DNA of 39,192 nt, taken from assembly GCA_024695315.1 (NCBI GenBank), contig JAILIJ010000046.1:1-39192 (forward strand). The letters are read 5' to 3'. The position numbers were made by a program, and so were the translations under genes. Position 1 is the stretch's first letter, and every line of letters begins with the position of its first letter. Source of the stretch: Bacteroidaceae bacterium (lineage in GTDB: Bacteria > Bacteroidota > Bacteroidia > Bacteroidales > Bacteroidaceae). The notes beneath the pieces were generated by a model. That model was not told the origin of the DNA, did no database searches, and worked only from the letters and a program-made list of their open reading frames with translations. Positions 16,624 to 26,977 of this stretch are shown here, piece after piece.

Positions 16624-19149
16624 TCAATTTTGAGATGCTCTATATTCCTTTGGAGTCATACCGTATTGGTCCTTAAAGCATTTTGCAAAGTATTGTGAAG
16701 AGCTGAATCCCACTTTATAAGATATTTCTGTTATGGAAAGAGATGTTTCCTTTAGCAACTGCTTACCTTTTTCCAATCTAGTATAACGTATAAACTCTGA
16801 AGGAGAACTTACAGACGCGTACTTTTGGAATCTTCGATAAAGGTTCGAACGGCTTAAATTCATATCTTTTGCCAGTTGTATATTATCATAATTGGCATTA
16901 TCTATATTCTTTTCTACAAGACCGATAACTTGCTCCATAAAGAGCTGTGCTTCTTTGTCTATACGTGATGGTTCATTATTTGGCGTTTTTGAATCTTCTG
17001 TAATCGCATTTTCAAAAATTTCACTTGTATCTGCGCTTTGACTTGCAGAATATCTATTTTTTATAAATCTATAAATGACAAATATGCAAGTTTGTGCAAT
17101 CAAAAAATACAACACTGACATGTACCATTTCATATATATAGGCGTAGCAATGGTGAATGTTTTTAGCTGTTGAACATCGGACCATCTACCGTATTCATCG
17201 GTACATTTAGCTTCTAAGGTGTATGTTCCTGGCCATAACTTATCGTAGCTGATTATGTTTTTACCACTTTCAAGTTTTATCCATTTGTTATAATTTCCAA
17301 AAATGACAAAACTTTCGGGAACGAATCTGTAGGTAAACTGTATTTTGTCGGCATGGAGGTGGTTGAAACTCGAAAGGTAAATAGAATCTACCAGAATTAT
17401 GATATCGTCGTTGTGGTCAACGTCAAGTTCCTTACAAGGCGCAACCATACAAAATGCTCCTACTCCTCCAAGACAAATGCTATCGCCATAAATAGTCATG
17501 TCTGTGAAATAGTCAACATTTACGCATTTGTCGTTCGCATTTATGCTCCTTGAAGCTCCTGTCTTCGGATTTGTTTCTGTAAGAGTATTTTCTGTAAGAG
17601 TCCAAATGTGACCACGTTTGTCCGTTAGGGTAGGTAGAACCGTCGGATCTGTTGAGAATGCCAATCCGTCCTTGCTCCACGTGATTCTGTGAATAGTACC
17701 TACAGAATCCGTTAGTTGCTTGAGCTTTTTTGCGTGATAATCATATTTGAAAGCTTGCTTCTCTGTTCCAATAAGCAATTGTCCTTTTCCTATGTCATTT
17801 AGAGCGGCAATATAGTTTGGAGTACATCCGCTACTATCCTCTTCCCAGAAGATTTTCATGCCTTCATTCCATATATGTATAAGATGTTTGCCGTCACATG
17901 ACCATACGCCTTTTTTGTCTTGGCATTTTGCCAGCACTTTTTGTGTTGCTAAAGGCGTAGGTAGAGCGTCCGTAGCCATGAAAGTCATCTCGCCTGTTTT
18001 ACTATTATATAGGGAAAGGCGTGTTCTTCTTTGATAAATCCAATAGTAATCTCCTTCGCGTACTATTTTGTCAACCATGATTTTGTATCCCATTTTGTTT
18101 TTCATGGCTGTTACCCCGTCGCGACGTATGCTGCCTTGAGTCCAAGCAAGGCAAAATGTATGTGGAGAAAATCCAGGAATCCACATATTACTGTTATTGT
18201 CTTGTATGACTTTCCCAATTAGTTTTTTATCTTTTGGTAGGAAACTGCTGGTTTCTAAAGCAATTAGGCTGTCATTTCTCATTAGGTAGGCATATAAATC
18301 ATCCATTGTGCTTACCCACATTATGTTATGGATAGTGTCAATGTGCATGTTGTTGATTTCTAAACCAAATTTTGTCATGGACGAAGATGCTGGTTGAGGA
18401 ATAATCTTACCATTCTTGCTGTATTTGACAATACCGCCTCCCCACGTTCCTATCCAATAGTGTTTTTTGCTTGGGTCTTCAACGATAAAACTTGCTGCAA
18501 AATTATAATCCCATGGCCTTTCAATCACTTGATCTGAGTTTTTATCCATGGAATATATTCCCCCGCGTAATATAGTCATCCAAAGAGTACCTTTGGAATC
18601 AATCATGAGTTCCTTAACCTCTTGGCGTCTATTTTTACATACATTATATTCTTTTATCAATTCCCCATCAAGGTTAAATTTAATAAGATTTTGCGCTACA
18701 CCAACAAGAATTTCGTTTTGTGAATTTGTGGCGATACAATTCACCTTTTTCCGGTTGAATAGTTCATAGTCAACCTTTTTAATCTTTTCTGTTTTTTTAT
18801 TCAATACGTAAAGTCCAGAACGTGTGCCGAACCATATTTGTCCATTTCTATCTTCGTGTAGACAACTTATTTCGTCACTCTTCATTATACCACGTCCTGA
18901 AGTTTTACTGCTATATACTTTTATACGATACCCATCATCTCTGCATAGTCCTTCTCCATTAGTTCCGTACCAAAAAAATCCTACATTATCCTGCATAATA
19001 ATTCCGGTATTTGATGTAGGTAGAAGGTCTTGAGTTGCTAATTCGTGATATGAAATATTATTAAGCAATGGATTTTGAGCATGAATAATGAGGTATGAAA
19101 AAATCCATACAGAGAATATCATTATTGATAAATGTATTTTATGTCCCAT
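16624..19149 (-). CDS. Membrane-spanning beta-propeller sensor fused directly to an AraC-type DNA-binding domain
   Basis: 841 residues from the ATG at 19149. An upstream ATG at 19239 is open, but it would precede the likely promoter (TATATTTG, minus strand, 19187-19194), and the chosen start gives a clean signal anchor (SIMIFSVWIFSYLII). Regulator-propeller repeats fill about 45-590 (FFWYGTNGEGL, IWFGTRSGLYVLN, LWMTILRGGIYSM). A Y_Y_Y domain lies at about 600-670, one transmembrane helix at about 675-695, and an AraC helix-turn-helix in the last ~105 (LAKDMNLSRSNLYRRFQKY, ISYKVGFSSSQYFAKCFKDQYG). Hybrid two-component regulators of polysaccharide loci have this sensor, but histidine kinase, ATPase and receiver domains are absent here. 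It likely senses pectin oligosaccharides and activates the divergent PL11 gene. Confidence 0.88.
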   Translation of the reverse strand: MGHKIHLSIMIFSVWIFSYLIIHAQNPLLNNISYHELATQDLLPTSNTGIIMQDNVGFFWYGTNGEGLCRDDGYRIKVYSSKTSGRGIMKSDEISCLHEDRNGQIWFGTRSGLYVLNKKTEKIKKVDYELFNRKKVNCIATNSQNEILVGVAQNLIKFNLDGELIKEYNVCKNRRQEVKELMIDSKGTLWMTILRGGIYSMDKNSDQVIERPWDYNFAASFIVEDPSKKHYWIGTWGGGIVKYSKNGKIIPQPASSSMTKFGLEINNMHIDTIHNIMWVSTMDDLYAYLMRNDSLIALETSSFLPKDKKLIGKVIQDNNSNMWIPGFSPHTFCLAWTQGSIRRDGVTAMKNKMGYKIMVDKIVREGDYYWIYQRRTRLSLYNSKTGEMTFMATDALPTPLATQKVLAKCQDKKGVWSCDGKHLIHIWNEGMKIFWEEDSSGCTPNYIAALNDIGKGQLLIGTEKQAFKYDYHAKKLKQLTDSVGTIHRITWSKDGLAFSTDPTVLPTLTDKRGHIWTLTENTLTETNPKTGASRSINANDKCVNVDYFTDMTIYGDSICLGGVGAFCMVAPCKELDVDHNDDIIILVDSIYLSSFNHLHADKIQFTYRFVPESFVIFGNYNKWIKLESGKNIISYDKLWPGTYTLEAKCTDEYGRWSDVQQLKTFTIATPIYMKWYMSVLYFLIAQTCIFVIYRFIKNRYSASQSADTSEIFENAITEDSKTPNNEPSRIDKEAQLFMEQVIGLVEKNIDNANYDNIQLAKDMNLSRSNLYRRFQKYASVSSPSEFIRYTRLEKGKQLLKETSLSITEISYKVGFSSSQYFAKCFKDQYGMTPKEYRASQN

Positions 19150-19186
19150 TGCTTTATAGAAAAAATATATTTGTATAAAATAATCG

Positions 19187-19287
19187 CAAATATACAATAA
19201 AATTATGTCAAAAAAGCCACTTGGGACGATTTTATACATTTAATAATCTATTTTTACCAAACGCTGATTCTTATAACTTTACCTTTG
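19187..19287. promoter_or_regulatory. Divergent -7 boxes between the regulator and the PL11 gene
   Basis: Minus strand TATATTTG (complement of 19187-19194) for the regulator; plus strand TACCTTTG at 19280-19287 for the lyase. Neither has a good -33 element at the normal spacing. On the lyase side that fits a promoter dependent on an activator. Confidence 0.55.
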
Positions 19288-19321
19288 TGACCAAGAAAAT
19301 TAAATCTAAAAAAAGTCTTTT

Positions 19322-22300
19322 ATGAACAGAACTAACCTATTTAATAGCTTAACAGGAAGATATGCGCAATTATTTGTTATATCTCTCTTTTGTGTTTCTG
19401 GAGCCAAAGCTCAGAGAATACAGCAACCTTTGGGACGAGGAGTTGTAGCAGTTCAAAATGGCAATAATGTAACTGTTACATGGCGACGTCTTGCCCAAGA
19501 AGCCGAGGACGCTAAGTATAATATTTATATAAAGAAGAGTGGAGCAAGTGACTTCGTAAAATTGAATACTTCTGCTCTGTCAAATACAAATTATAAGACT
19601 ACTACTTCTGTAATTCCTACAGGTTCAGAACTGGCTGTAAGGGTTGTAAATGTTTCAGGTGATAATACCGAAGAGCAGGAATTGAGTGTTCCATTTAAGT
19701 TTGAGAAAATGGATATGCGCAATAAGTTCATGGGTATACGCTTTAACAACAGTCCTCTTGAAAATAAGTCTTTTGATACTAAGTTCTGCTGGCCTGTAGA
19801 CCTTGATGGTAATGGTGAATATGATTATGTGGTTGACCGTAATTCCGTAAATTCTAATCGCCATTATCTTGAGGCATATCTTGCAGATGGCACTTATCTT
19901 TGGACTGTTGACCTCGGACCTAATGAATGGAGTTCTACAGGACAGGATGACCAAATTTGCGCATACGATATTGACTGCGATGGCTACGGAGAAGTTATAG
20001 TACAGACATCTGATGGTACACGTTTCTGGGATAAAGCTAATAATACATGGGGACTATATGTGAACAAAAGTATTACAGGAGATACAGATAATGACGGTAT
20101 CATAGATTACGATACGCAGAGCACAAAGAATCCTCCAAGATATATTTCTGTTATTAATGGGCTTACCGGAGAGGAAAAAGCAAGCGTAGAGCAAATGTAT
20201 GATGAAGCATATAATCGTACAAACAAATCGTCCTTGATGGGGGATGAGTATAATAGACACGTGGGCCATGTGGGTATATTCTATTATGATGGAATACACC
20301 CAGGGTTAGTAATGGAATGGCACACTCGAACATCAGGTGGTGCTCACCAATACCGCAATTCAGCTTTCGCATTTGATTTCTCAACTGGTAAGGCTGAGAA
20401 TTGGCATCAGCTTTTCATGAAAAGAACAGGGGGCTCAACATTTCATCAGATACGAATTCTAGATGCTGATGGTGACGGAAAGGATGAAATGAGTAGCGGA
20501 GCATACTGTATGGACCATGACGGTTCTACATTATATGATTCGGGTATTTCACATGGCGACCGCCATCGTACTACAGATATTGACCCAGAACGTCCTGGAC
20601 TTGAGACTTTCTCCGTACAACAATATGCAGGCGATATGCTTGGACAGATTCTCTTTGATGCCGGCACAGGTAAGCCTATCAAGAAATGGTATCTAACAGC
20701 GGTCGGAGATATAGGTCGTGGAGAATGTATTGATATAGATAAATCTCATTTGGGATGGGAGATGTGGTCAACAATGGACGGCAATATTTATGATGCTAAA
20801 GGCGACCTTATCCCGTCATTAAAAAATATATTCCCAACTGAGGGCGTATGGTGGGATAGTGAACTCGACCGTGAGATTGTACAGACATCTGATAGCCATT
20901 ATAATGTATATATACAGGATTTCTTCAAAGGACGTCTTATCGAGATAGCAAAAGAGTCTGGTTACAAATATATCACAAGTTATGGTAAGCGCGCCAAGTT
21001 CTGGGGAGATATTATTGGCGACTGGCGTGAGGAACTTATTCTCAATTACATGGAGAACGGAGTAAACGTGGGTATTGCTGGTTTCACTACGGACTATACA
21101 ACAGCCGTAAACAACATCTATTGTTTGCAGGAAGATCCACATTATAGAGGCGACTGCACAACAAAGGGCTATTATCAGTCTCCTAATCCTGGATTCTACC
21201 TAGGATATGATATGCCTCGTCCACAGCTTCCTCCATGTATGGTTACGGATTTGGTAGCTAAAACTGATAATACTTGGACTGGATATGATCATGTAACCGC
21301 TGCAGCATACGAAAACGGCAAGAGCGTACTGTTCGACCTTACTTTTGGTACTGGTTCTTTCAATCTTGAAGATAATTTCGAGCCTGCGTCTATATATGCT
21401 ATGCCAGTAAAGGATCAGACTATCACTATAAATGGTTATATTGCCGGTAAATGTGATTTCTGGAAGTCACAGCAAGGAACTATAGTTCTATCTGGCAAGA
21501 ACAATTCTACTGGTATAACTTACATTTCAGAAGGAACACTTCAGGTTGATGGCGAAATTGCAGGAACATTAGATATTCGTGCACGTGGCACCTTGACTGG
21601 TTCAGGTTCTGTAAATGATGTGACTTTCGAGGGCGCACTCAATTATGAAGGTGGACGCATCATGCCGACTGGAACATTAACATTTAAGAAAGGACTTGAA
21701 ATTGATAAGAAAACATACGTAGAACTTGACATCAATAAGGGTACGCTTATAAAGGCCGTTGGCGATCTTAACGTTACTGCTTCTACCATTTTTACTATTG
21801 ATTTCACATCTCCTGAAGCTGGCGAATATAAACTCATAGAATATAGCGGTAATTTTAAGGGCGACATGAATAATTTCAACGTACGCGGAATTGTAGGTCT
21901 TTCTTATAATATCGTGAACCATGATAATGCTATATGGCTAAAGATAAATGAACAGCGCGAGGCTGCTCAAGGAGTTAAGTGGACTGCAGCAGAGACATCC
22001 ATTTGGGATTATCAGACTGATAATTTTATGAAAGATGATGTCGCTACTACTTTCGTAGCTGAAGATGGCTTGTATTTTGGAGATGAGGCAAATAATAAGA
22101 CTGTTCAAGTGGATGAGTTAATGCCAACAAGCAGAGTGGAAGTAAATACAGAAAAGACATATACATTTAATGGTGAAGGTGGATTCTCTGGAACAGGAAT
22201 GTTGGTTAAGAATGGCTCTGGTAAGTTAATTCTAAATACTACAAAGGCTGACTATAAGGGGGCTACTGTTATAAACTCAGGAACCGTAACTGTTAAGGAA

Positions 22301-23791
22301 TTGGCAGATGGTGGAAATGTGTCTTCTTTTGGAGCAGCATCATCAAGTGCCGAAAACCTTAAAATTGGCAAGGCTACGCTTATTGTGAACAACACAAATA
22401 CAGCCACTAATCGAGGCATAACACTCCTTGATACTGCAACTTTCCAAATTCCTTCAGGTACAACATCCTTGAAAGGTATTATAAAAGGTGACGGAACTCT
22501 ACATAAAACAGGTACAGGACAGTTAAATATCACTTATGCAGGCAGCAATTCATGGGCAGAAACTATACTGCAAAGCGGTATTCTGGCAATGGGAACGTGG
22601 AACACGACATTTGGGAAATCTGGAAGTCCTATACATGTTATTGGAAATTCTACTATCAAGATGTTTGATAATAATACATCAAGTGCTGTGCCAACGTTGC
22701 AAAATGCTATAATCATAGATAAGGGCAAGATTCTCACCTTTGCCGCAGGTAGTCGTTGTACAGTAAAAGGTTCACTTTTGGGTGAGGGAACTTACAAAAT
22801 TAGTTTCCCATACGTTCGTGGAGATGTGTACACAAATTGCTCTAAGTTTGAGGGAACATACGAGGTCACTTCTGGACAGTTACGTCTGCGTCAGGCTATG
22901 GACTTGTCCAAAGGAACTTTGAAACTTGGTGCTGGTGTATATGCTGCAGGACTTAATTCTGACAAGAATGAATATAGCTATAATCATAAGATTGGTTCAC
23001 TTACTTCTACGGCTACAGATTGTACACTTTCAACAGGTGTTTGGAATGTAGGCTATCTTGGAAAGGACGACACTTATGCAGGAGCATTCAGTTCTGCTGC
23101 TACACTCAATAAGTATGGCGAAGGTCGTCTGATACTTTCTGGTTCTGGTGCAGGAAAAGTAAATGTCTATTCAGGAATCCTTGAGGCAAGAAATACAAGT
23201 GCTCCAATCACAACCGAAACAATAAGCGTAAGAGATGGAGGAACACTCGAGGGTACGGGGCAGGTGAATAGTATAATAGCATATAGCGGAGGTACCGTAG
23301 GAGCCGGAAATGGCACTTCTGTAGTCGGTACTTTAACTGTTAATGGTTCGCTTACCATGAACTCTGGTTCAGTCCTGAGAATACGTACTAGATCTACATC
23401 TACAAAAACAAATTCGGATGCTTTAGATGTTATGGGTAATGTGAAACTCAATTCTACAAAAATTGTCTTTGAGGAGATAAGTTCTAGTGGAATTTTTGCT
23501 GACGATGCCGAATTACAGATAATAAAATGTGATGGTAAAATATCACTTTCTGGAGATGTGACTATAGAACCTGCTATGCCAAAAGAAGGATGGAAGTGGG
23601 ACACAAGTACGCTAACCTCTGATGGTAAAATTCGTGTTGTAGCTGATCCAACGACAGCCATTACTTCTGTTTCAGCAGATGAATTATCGTCTGACGATAA
23701 GATATTTGATATGTCAGGTCGTAGAGTTACTCTAATATCTGAAAGCGGATCTTATATCGTGAATGGAAAGAAAGTTTTTGTAAGAAAATAA
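19322..23791 (+). CDS. Rhamnogalacturonan endolyase, PL11 family, with long PATR-repeat C-terminus
   Basis: 1489 residues, more than twice the usual ~620 for PL11. A signal peptide (cut near GAKAQ, about 30) leads to the N-terminal rhamnogalacturonan-lyase sandwich (LGRGVVAVQNGNNVTVTWR). An eight-bladed propeller with calcium-type Asp motifs follows (DLDGNGEYDY, DIDCDGYGEV, DTDNDGIIDYD, DADGDGKDEM), ending near 635. Such enzymes cleave the Rha-GalUA backbone of rhamnogalacturonan I by beta-elimination. Residues ~650-1420 are autotransporter-type beta-strand repeats (ISEGTLQVDGEIAGTL, LVKNGSGKLILN, GTLEGTGQVNS). The last ~35 (IFDMSGRRV...GSYIVNGKKVFVRK) resemble the C-terminal sorting or anchoring tails of Prevotella secreted proteins, possibly type IX. 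Substrate specificity inside PL11 is not certain. Confidence 0.88.
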   Translation: MNRTNLFNSLTGRYAQLFVISLFCVSGAKAQRIQQPLGRGVVAVQNGNNVTVTWRRLAQEAEDAKYNIYIKKSGASDFVKLNTSALSNTNYKTTTSVIPTGSELAVRVVNVSGDNTEEQELSVPFKFEKMDMRNKFMGIRFNNSPLENKSFDTKFCWPVDLDGNGEYDYVVDRNSVNSNRHYLEAYLADGTYLWTVDLGPNEWSSTGQDDQICAYDIDCDGYGEVIVQTSDGTRFWDKANNTWGLYVNKSITGDTDNDGIIDYDTQSTKNPPRYISVINGLTGEEKASVEQMYDEAYNRTNKSSLMGDEYNRHVGHVGIFYYDGIHPGLVMEWHTRTSGGAHQYRNSAFAFDFSTGKAENWHQLFMKRTGGSTFHQIRILDADGDGKDEMSSGAYCMDHDGSTLYDSGISHGDRHRTTDIDPERPGLETFSVQQYAGDMLGQILFDAGTGKPIKKWYLTAVGDIGRGECIDIDKSHLGWEMWSTMDGNIYDAKGDLIPSLKNIFPTEGVWWDSELDREIVQTSDSHYNVYIQDFFKGRLIEIAKESGYKYITSYGKRAKFWGDIIGDWREELILNYMENGVNVGIAGFTTDYTTAVNNIYCLQEDPHYRGDCTTKGYYQSPNPGFYLGYDMPRPQLPPCMVTDLVAKTDNTWTGYDHVTAAAYENGKSVLFDLTFGTGSFNLEDNFEPASIYAMPVKDQTITINGYIAGKCDFWKSQQGTIVLSGKNNSTGITYISEGTLQVDGEIAGTLDIRARGTLTGSGSVNDVTFEGALNYEGGRIMPTGTLTFKKGLEIDKKTYVELDINKGTLIKAVGDLNVTASTIFTIDFTSPEAGEYKLIEYSGNFKGDMNNFNVRGIVGLSYNIVNHDNAIWLKINEQREAAQGVKWTAAETSIWDYQTDNFMKDDVATTFVAEDGLYFGDEANNKTVQVDELMPTSRVEVNTEKTYTFNGEGGFSGTGMLVKNGSGKLILNTTKADYKGATVINSGTVTVKELADGGNVSSFGAASSSAENLKIGKATLIVNNTNTATNRGITLLDTATFQIPSGTTSLKGIIKGDGTLHKTGTGQLNITYAGSNSWAETILQSGILAMGTWNTTFGKSGSPIHVIGNSTIKMFDNNTSSAVPTLQNAIIIDKGKILTFAAGSRCTVKGSLLGEGTYKISFPYVRGDVYTNCSKFEGTYEVTSGQLRLRQAMDLSKGTLKLGAGVYAAGLNSDKNEYSYNHKIGSLTSTATDCTLSTGVWNVGYLGKDDTYAGAFSSAATLNKYGEGRLILSGSGAGKVNVYSGILEARNTSAPITTETISVRDGGTLEGTGQVNSIIAYSGGTVGAGNGTSVVGTLTVNGSLTMNSGSVLRIRTRSTSTKTNSDALDVMGNVKLNSTKIVFEEISSSGIFADDAELQIIKCDGKISLSGDVTIEPAMPKEGWKWDTSTLTSDGKIRVVADPTTAITSVSADELSSDDKIFDMSGRRVTLISESGSYIVNGKKVFVRK

Positions 23792-23867
23792 TATAGACAT
23801 ATTTTATTAGTATTTTTGTTAAGTAAGTTTGATAAGTAAATCTAAAAAATTAGTTTTTGTGAAAAAG

Positions 23868-26800
23868 ATGAACATACACCGATTGCTAACAATCTTTACC
23901 ATGCTCGGCTGTGCAGTCTCGATGACTGCACAGCAAAGAGCAAAATACAATTTCAATGGGAACTGGCAGATTCATTATCCAAAAGATTGTATAAATCATC
24001 AGGGAACAACCGAAACTGTCACATTGCCTCGTGCATGGAATGAAGACTATGCTTATAGGGTTGGCATAGCCAGTCTACCTGATGACACATGTAGATATAC
24101 AAAGACGTTTTTTGCTCCTAAGGAATGGAGTGGTAAACGTATTCTCATAGAGTTTGAAGGTGCGCGTCAGGCTGCCGAAGTATGGATGAATGGAAAGAGA
24201 GTAGGGCTGCATGAAAATGGGGTTATGGCTTTCGGATTTGATCTTACTCCATATATCGTAATTGGGAAAGAGAATAAGTTAGAAGTCCTTACCGATAATG
24301 ACTGGTCTTATAAAGAGAAGAATTATAAGGGAAAAGATTCTGATATCACTATATCCAAGGATGGAAATAGTCTGCCATTCAATGAACTCAAGGCTAACTC
24401 TTTTCAATGGAATAATAAGAATTTCAATATGAATATGGGTGGACTCCCAAAGAATGTCTACTTGCATATTGTTGATGAGGTCTATCAAACTCTTCCGCTT
24501 TATAGTAGTCTTGGTACCACAGGAGTATATATATATGGTACCGATTATGATATAAACGGCAAAAAGGTTGTGGCAAATGTAGAGTCTCAAGTTATCAATT
24601 CTTCCAAATCTCCCAAGGCCGTCTCCCTTTTTGTGGAAGTTCTGGATAATGACGGAAAGTTGGTATCAAAATTCTCAGGAAAGCAGATGAATGTTTCTTC
24701 AGGAGATACTATAATCCTTTCGGCAAAACGTAAACTTTCTGGAGTACATTTTTGGTCTTGGGGGTATGGATACCTTTATACAGTACGTACATCTCTGAAA
24801 GTAGATGGCAAGGTTGGCGATTGTGTTTCCACCAAAACGGGATTCCGAAAGACGAAATTCCAAGATGGTAAAATATGGCTTAATGACCGTTGTATTATGA
24901 TGCATGGCTATGCTCAGCGTACAAGTAACGAATGGCCATCGGTAGGTATTGATATACCTGCATGGCTTTCTGACTATAGCAACGATTTAATGGTGAAATC
25001 TGGAGGAAATCTGGTTCGCTGGATGCATGTTACACCTACTCGTCAGGACGTTGAGTCGTGTGACCGCGTAGGACTTATCCAGGCTATGCCAGCTGGCGAT
25101 GCGGAGAAGGATGTTACAGGTCGTCATTGGAGCCAGCGTACAGAACTCATGCGCGATGCAATTATCTATAATAGAAACAATCCTTCTATACTATTCTATG
25201 AGGGTGGAAACGAATCCATATCAAGGGAACACATGAAGGAACTTATAGCCATTCGTGATATGTATGACCCTCATGGCGGACGCGCCACAGGTTCACGCGA
25301 AATGCTTGATATCGACGAGGCAGAATACGGAGGTGAAATGCTATATATAAACAAATCGAAGAAGCATCCTATGTGGGCAATGGAATATTGCCGTGACGAG
25401 GGTTACAGAATGTATTGGGATAACTATTCCTATCCATACCATCAGGCTGGTGCTGGTCCTTTATATAAAAATGCTTCTGCGGCAGTTTATAATAGAAATC
25501 AGGACGATTTGACAATCGAACAGATTATACGTTGGAATGACTATTATGTTGTTCGTCCAGGCATGGGTAAGAGATGTTCATCTGGAGGAGTAAAGATTAT
25601 ATTTTCAGATACAAATACTCATGGACGTTCTGAGTTCAATTACCGCGTAAGTGGTGTGGTTGACGCTATGCGTATAGAGAAAGATGCCTATTTTGCAAAT
25701 CAGGTAATGTGGAATTCATGGGTTGATGTGCAGCATAGCGCGAGCCATATAATTGGTCATTGGAACTATCAGAACGGTATTGTTAAGGATGTGCATGTCG
25801 TTTCTACTTCCCCTATTGTAGAACTCTTTGTAAATGGAGAGTCTGTAGGTAAATCGACGACTCCAAAACATACTTTCCTGCACACATTCAAGAAAGTTAG
25901 ATGGGCTGCTGGAGAAGTTAAGGCCATTGGATATGCTGCTGATGGAGTAACCGTAGAGTCAGAGGCAAGTCATAAGACTGCAGGACGGCCTGATCATTTG
26001 AAATTTACGCTTATGCAGAATCCTGATGGGGGAATGATTGCCGATGGAGCAGATTTAGCCCTTGTGCAGATTGAAGTTGTAGATAAGGATGGTAATAGAT
26101 GCCCAGTAGATAACCGACTCATACATTGGTCGATTGAGGGCGAAGGAGAATGGAGAGGCGGCATGGCTAAGAGTCCAGACGGGGATAATTACATCCTTTC
26201 AAAGATCCTTCCTGTTGAAGCTGGAGTAAGTCGAGTTTTGGTACGTTCTACAACGAAGGCCGGCAATATACGTCTTACTGCCAAAGCTATAGGTATGGCT
26301 GATGCTACCTTAGAATGGACTTCTCATGCGGATAAGGCAAAAATCGACGATGGATTGACACGGTATATTGCATCTGAGCATCTAAGTTCTGTCTTGGATA
26401 GGGGAGAAACACCTTCAACACCATCTTATGTGGATAAGAAGAGAAACATAGATATCGTATCTGCTACAGCTGGTGCTAATGCTGAAAATGCCATAAGAAG
26501 TTGGGACGACAACGAACTATCGGAATGGCGAAATGATGGTAAATTGTCCTCAGCTTGGATAACTTATGAACTTGCGGAAGCTGAGGCTATAGATGAAATA
26601 AGCATTAAGTTCACAGGCTGGCGTCAGCGTTCTTATCCTATCGAGGTTCTTGCAGACAATAAGGTGGTTTGGAAAGGTAATACAGAGAAGTCATTAGGAT
26701 ATGTGAGTCTTTTCATCAAGAATCCTGTTAAAGCCAAGAAATACACTATTCGTCAGATTGGTTCTTCGACAGATAAAGATGCTTTTGGACAAGTGACAGA

Positions 26801-26912
26801 ACTTGCAGGAGGTAATGCGGCGGAACTTGATCTTTACAAAACGCCAGGAAGTGAAAAGGTAAGAGGAGAACTACGAATCGTAGAATGCGATTTCTTGAAA
26901 AGAATAGAATAA
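23868..26912 (+). CDS. GH2 family glycoside hydrolase with DUF4982 and C-terminal discoidin-like domain
   Basis: About 1014 residues. The ATG at 23868 is preferred over the upstream TTG because it directly precedes a signal peptide (IHRLLTIFTMLGCAVSMTAQ). The N-terminal sugar-binding (WQIHYP, VTLPRAWNED, FEGARQAAEVWMNG), immunoglobulin-like and barrel domains are standard GH2. The acid/base is E449 in YEGGNES and the probable nucleophile E506 in WAMEYCRDEG. DUF4982 and further sandwich domains follow (VELFVNGESVG, about 650-690), with an F5/8 type C-like domain near 860-990. GH2 members in rhamnogalacturonan loci are beta-galactosidases, beta-glucuronidases or related enzymes; galactan side-chain removal is the leading guess. 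It lies 76 bp after PL11 with no terminator, so probably the same operon. Confidence 0.87.
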   Translation: MNIHRLLTIFTMLGCAVSMTAQQRAKYNFNGNWQIHYPKDCINHQGTTETVTLPRAWNEDYAYRVGIASLPDDTCRYTKTFFAPKEWSGKRILIEFEGARQAAEVWMNGKRVGLHENGVMAFGFDLTPYIVIGKENKLEVLTDNDWSYKEKNYKGKDSDITISKDGNSLPFNELKANSFQWNNKNFNMNMGGLPKNVYLHIVDEVYQTLPLYSSLGTTGVYIYGTDYDINGKKVVANVESQVINSSKSPKAVSLFVEVLDNDGKLVSKFSGKQMNVSSGDTIILSAKRKLSGVHFWSWGYGYLYTVRTSLKVDGKVGDCVSTKTGFRKTKFQDGKIWLNDRCIMMHGYAQRTSNEWPSVGIDIPAWLSDYSNDLMVKSGGNLVRWMHVTPTRQDVESCDRVGLIQAMPAGDAEKDVTGRHWSQRTELMRDAIIYNRNNPSILFYEGGNESISREHMKELIAIRDMYDPHGGRATGSREMLDIDEAEYGGEMLYINKSKKHPMWAMEYCRDEGYRMYWDNYSYPYHQAGAGPLYKNASAAVYNRNQDDLTIEQIIRWNDYYVVRPGMGKRCSSGGVKIIFSDTNTHGRSEFNYRVSGVVDAMRIEKDAYFANQVMWNSWVDVQHSASHIIGHWNYQNGIVKDVHVVSTSPIVELFVNGESVGKSTTPKHTFLHTFKKVRWAAGEVKAIGYAADGVTVESEASHKTAGRPDHLKFTLMQNPDGGMIADGADLALVQIEVVDKDGNRCPVDNRLIHWSIEGEGEWRGGMAKSPDGDNYILSKILPVEAGVSRVLVRSTTKAGNIRLTAKAIGMADATLEWTSHADKAKIDDGLTRYIASEHLSSVLDRGETPSTPSYVDKKRNIDIVSATAGANAENAIRSWDDNELSEWRNDGKLSSAWITYELAEAEAIDEISIKFTGWRQRSYPIEVLADNKVVWKGNTEKSLGYVSLFIKNPVKAKKYTIRQIGSSTDKDAFGQVTELAGGNAAELDLYKTPGSEKVRGELRIVECDFLKRIE

Positions 26913-26930
26913 TATTACAATAAAATATAG

Positions 26931-26938
26931 TATCTTTG
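26931..26938 (+). promoter_or_regulatory. -7 box ahead of GH95
   Basis: TATCTTTG lies 40 bp before the GH95 start, but no -33 is seen at normal spacing. It may be an internal promoter of the PL11-GH2-GH95 unit. Confidence 0.45.
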
Positions 26939-26977
26939 CATTATTACTAATACCCAAATTATACAATAATCAAAGAT

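Noticed and set aside
19150..19239. Longer N-terminus of the AraC-type regulator
   Set aside because: The extension runs past the only good promoter -7 box and adds a second hydrophobic stretch before a clear signal anchor.
23829..23867. Upstream TTG start for the GH2 enzyme
   Set aside because: The ATG at 23868 gives a normal signal peptide directly; the extra 13 residues are basic and would precede it.
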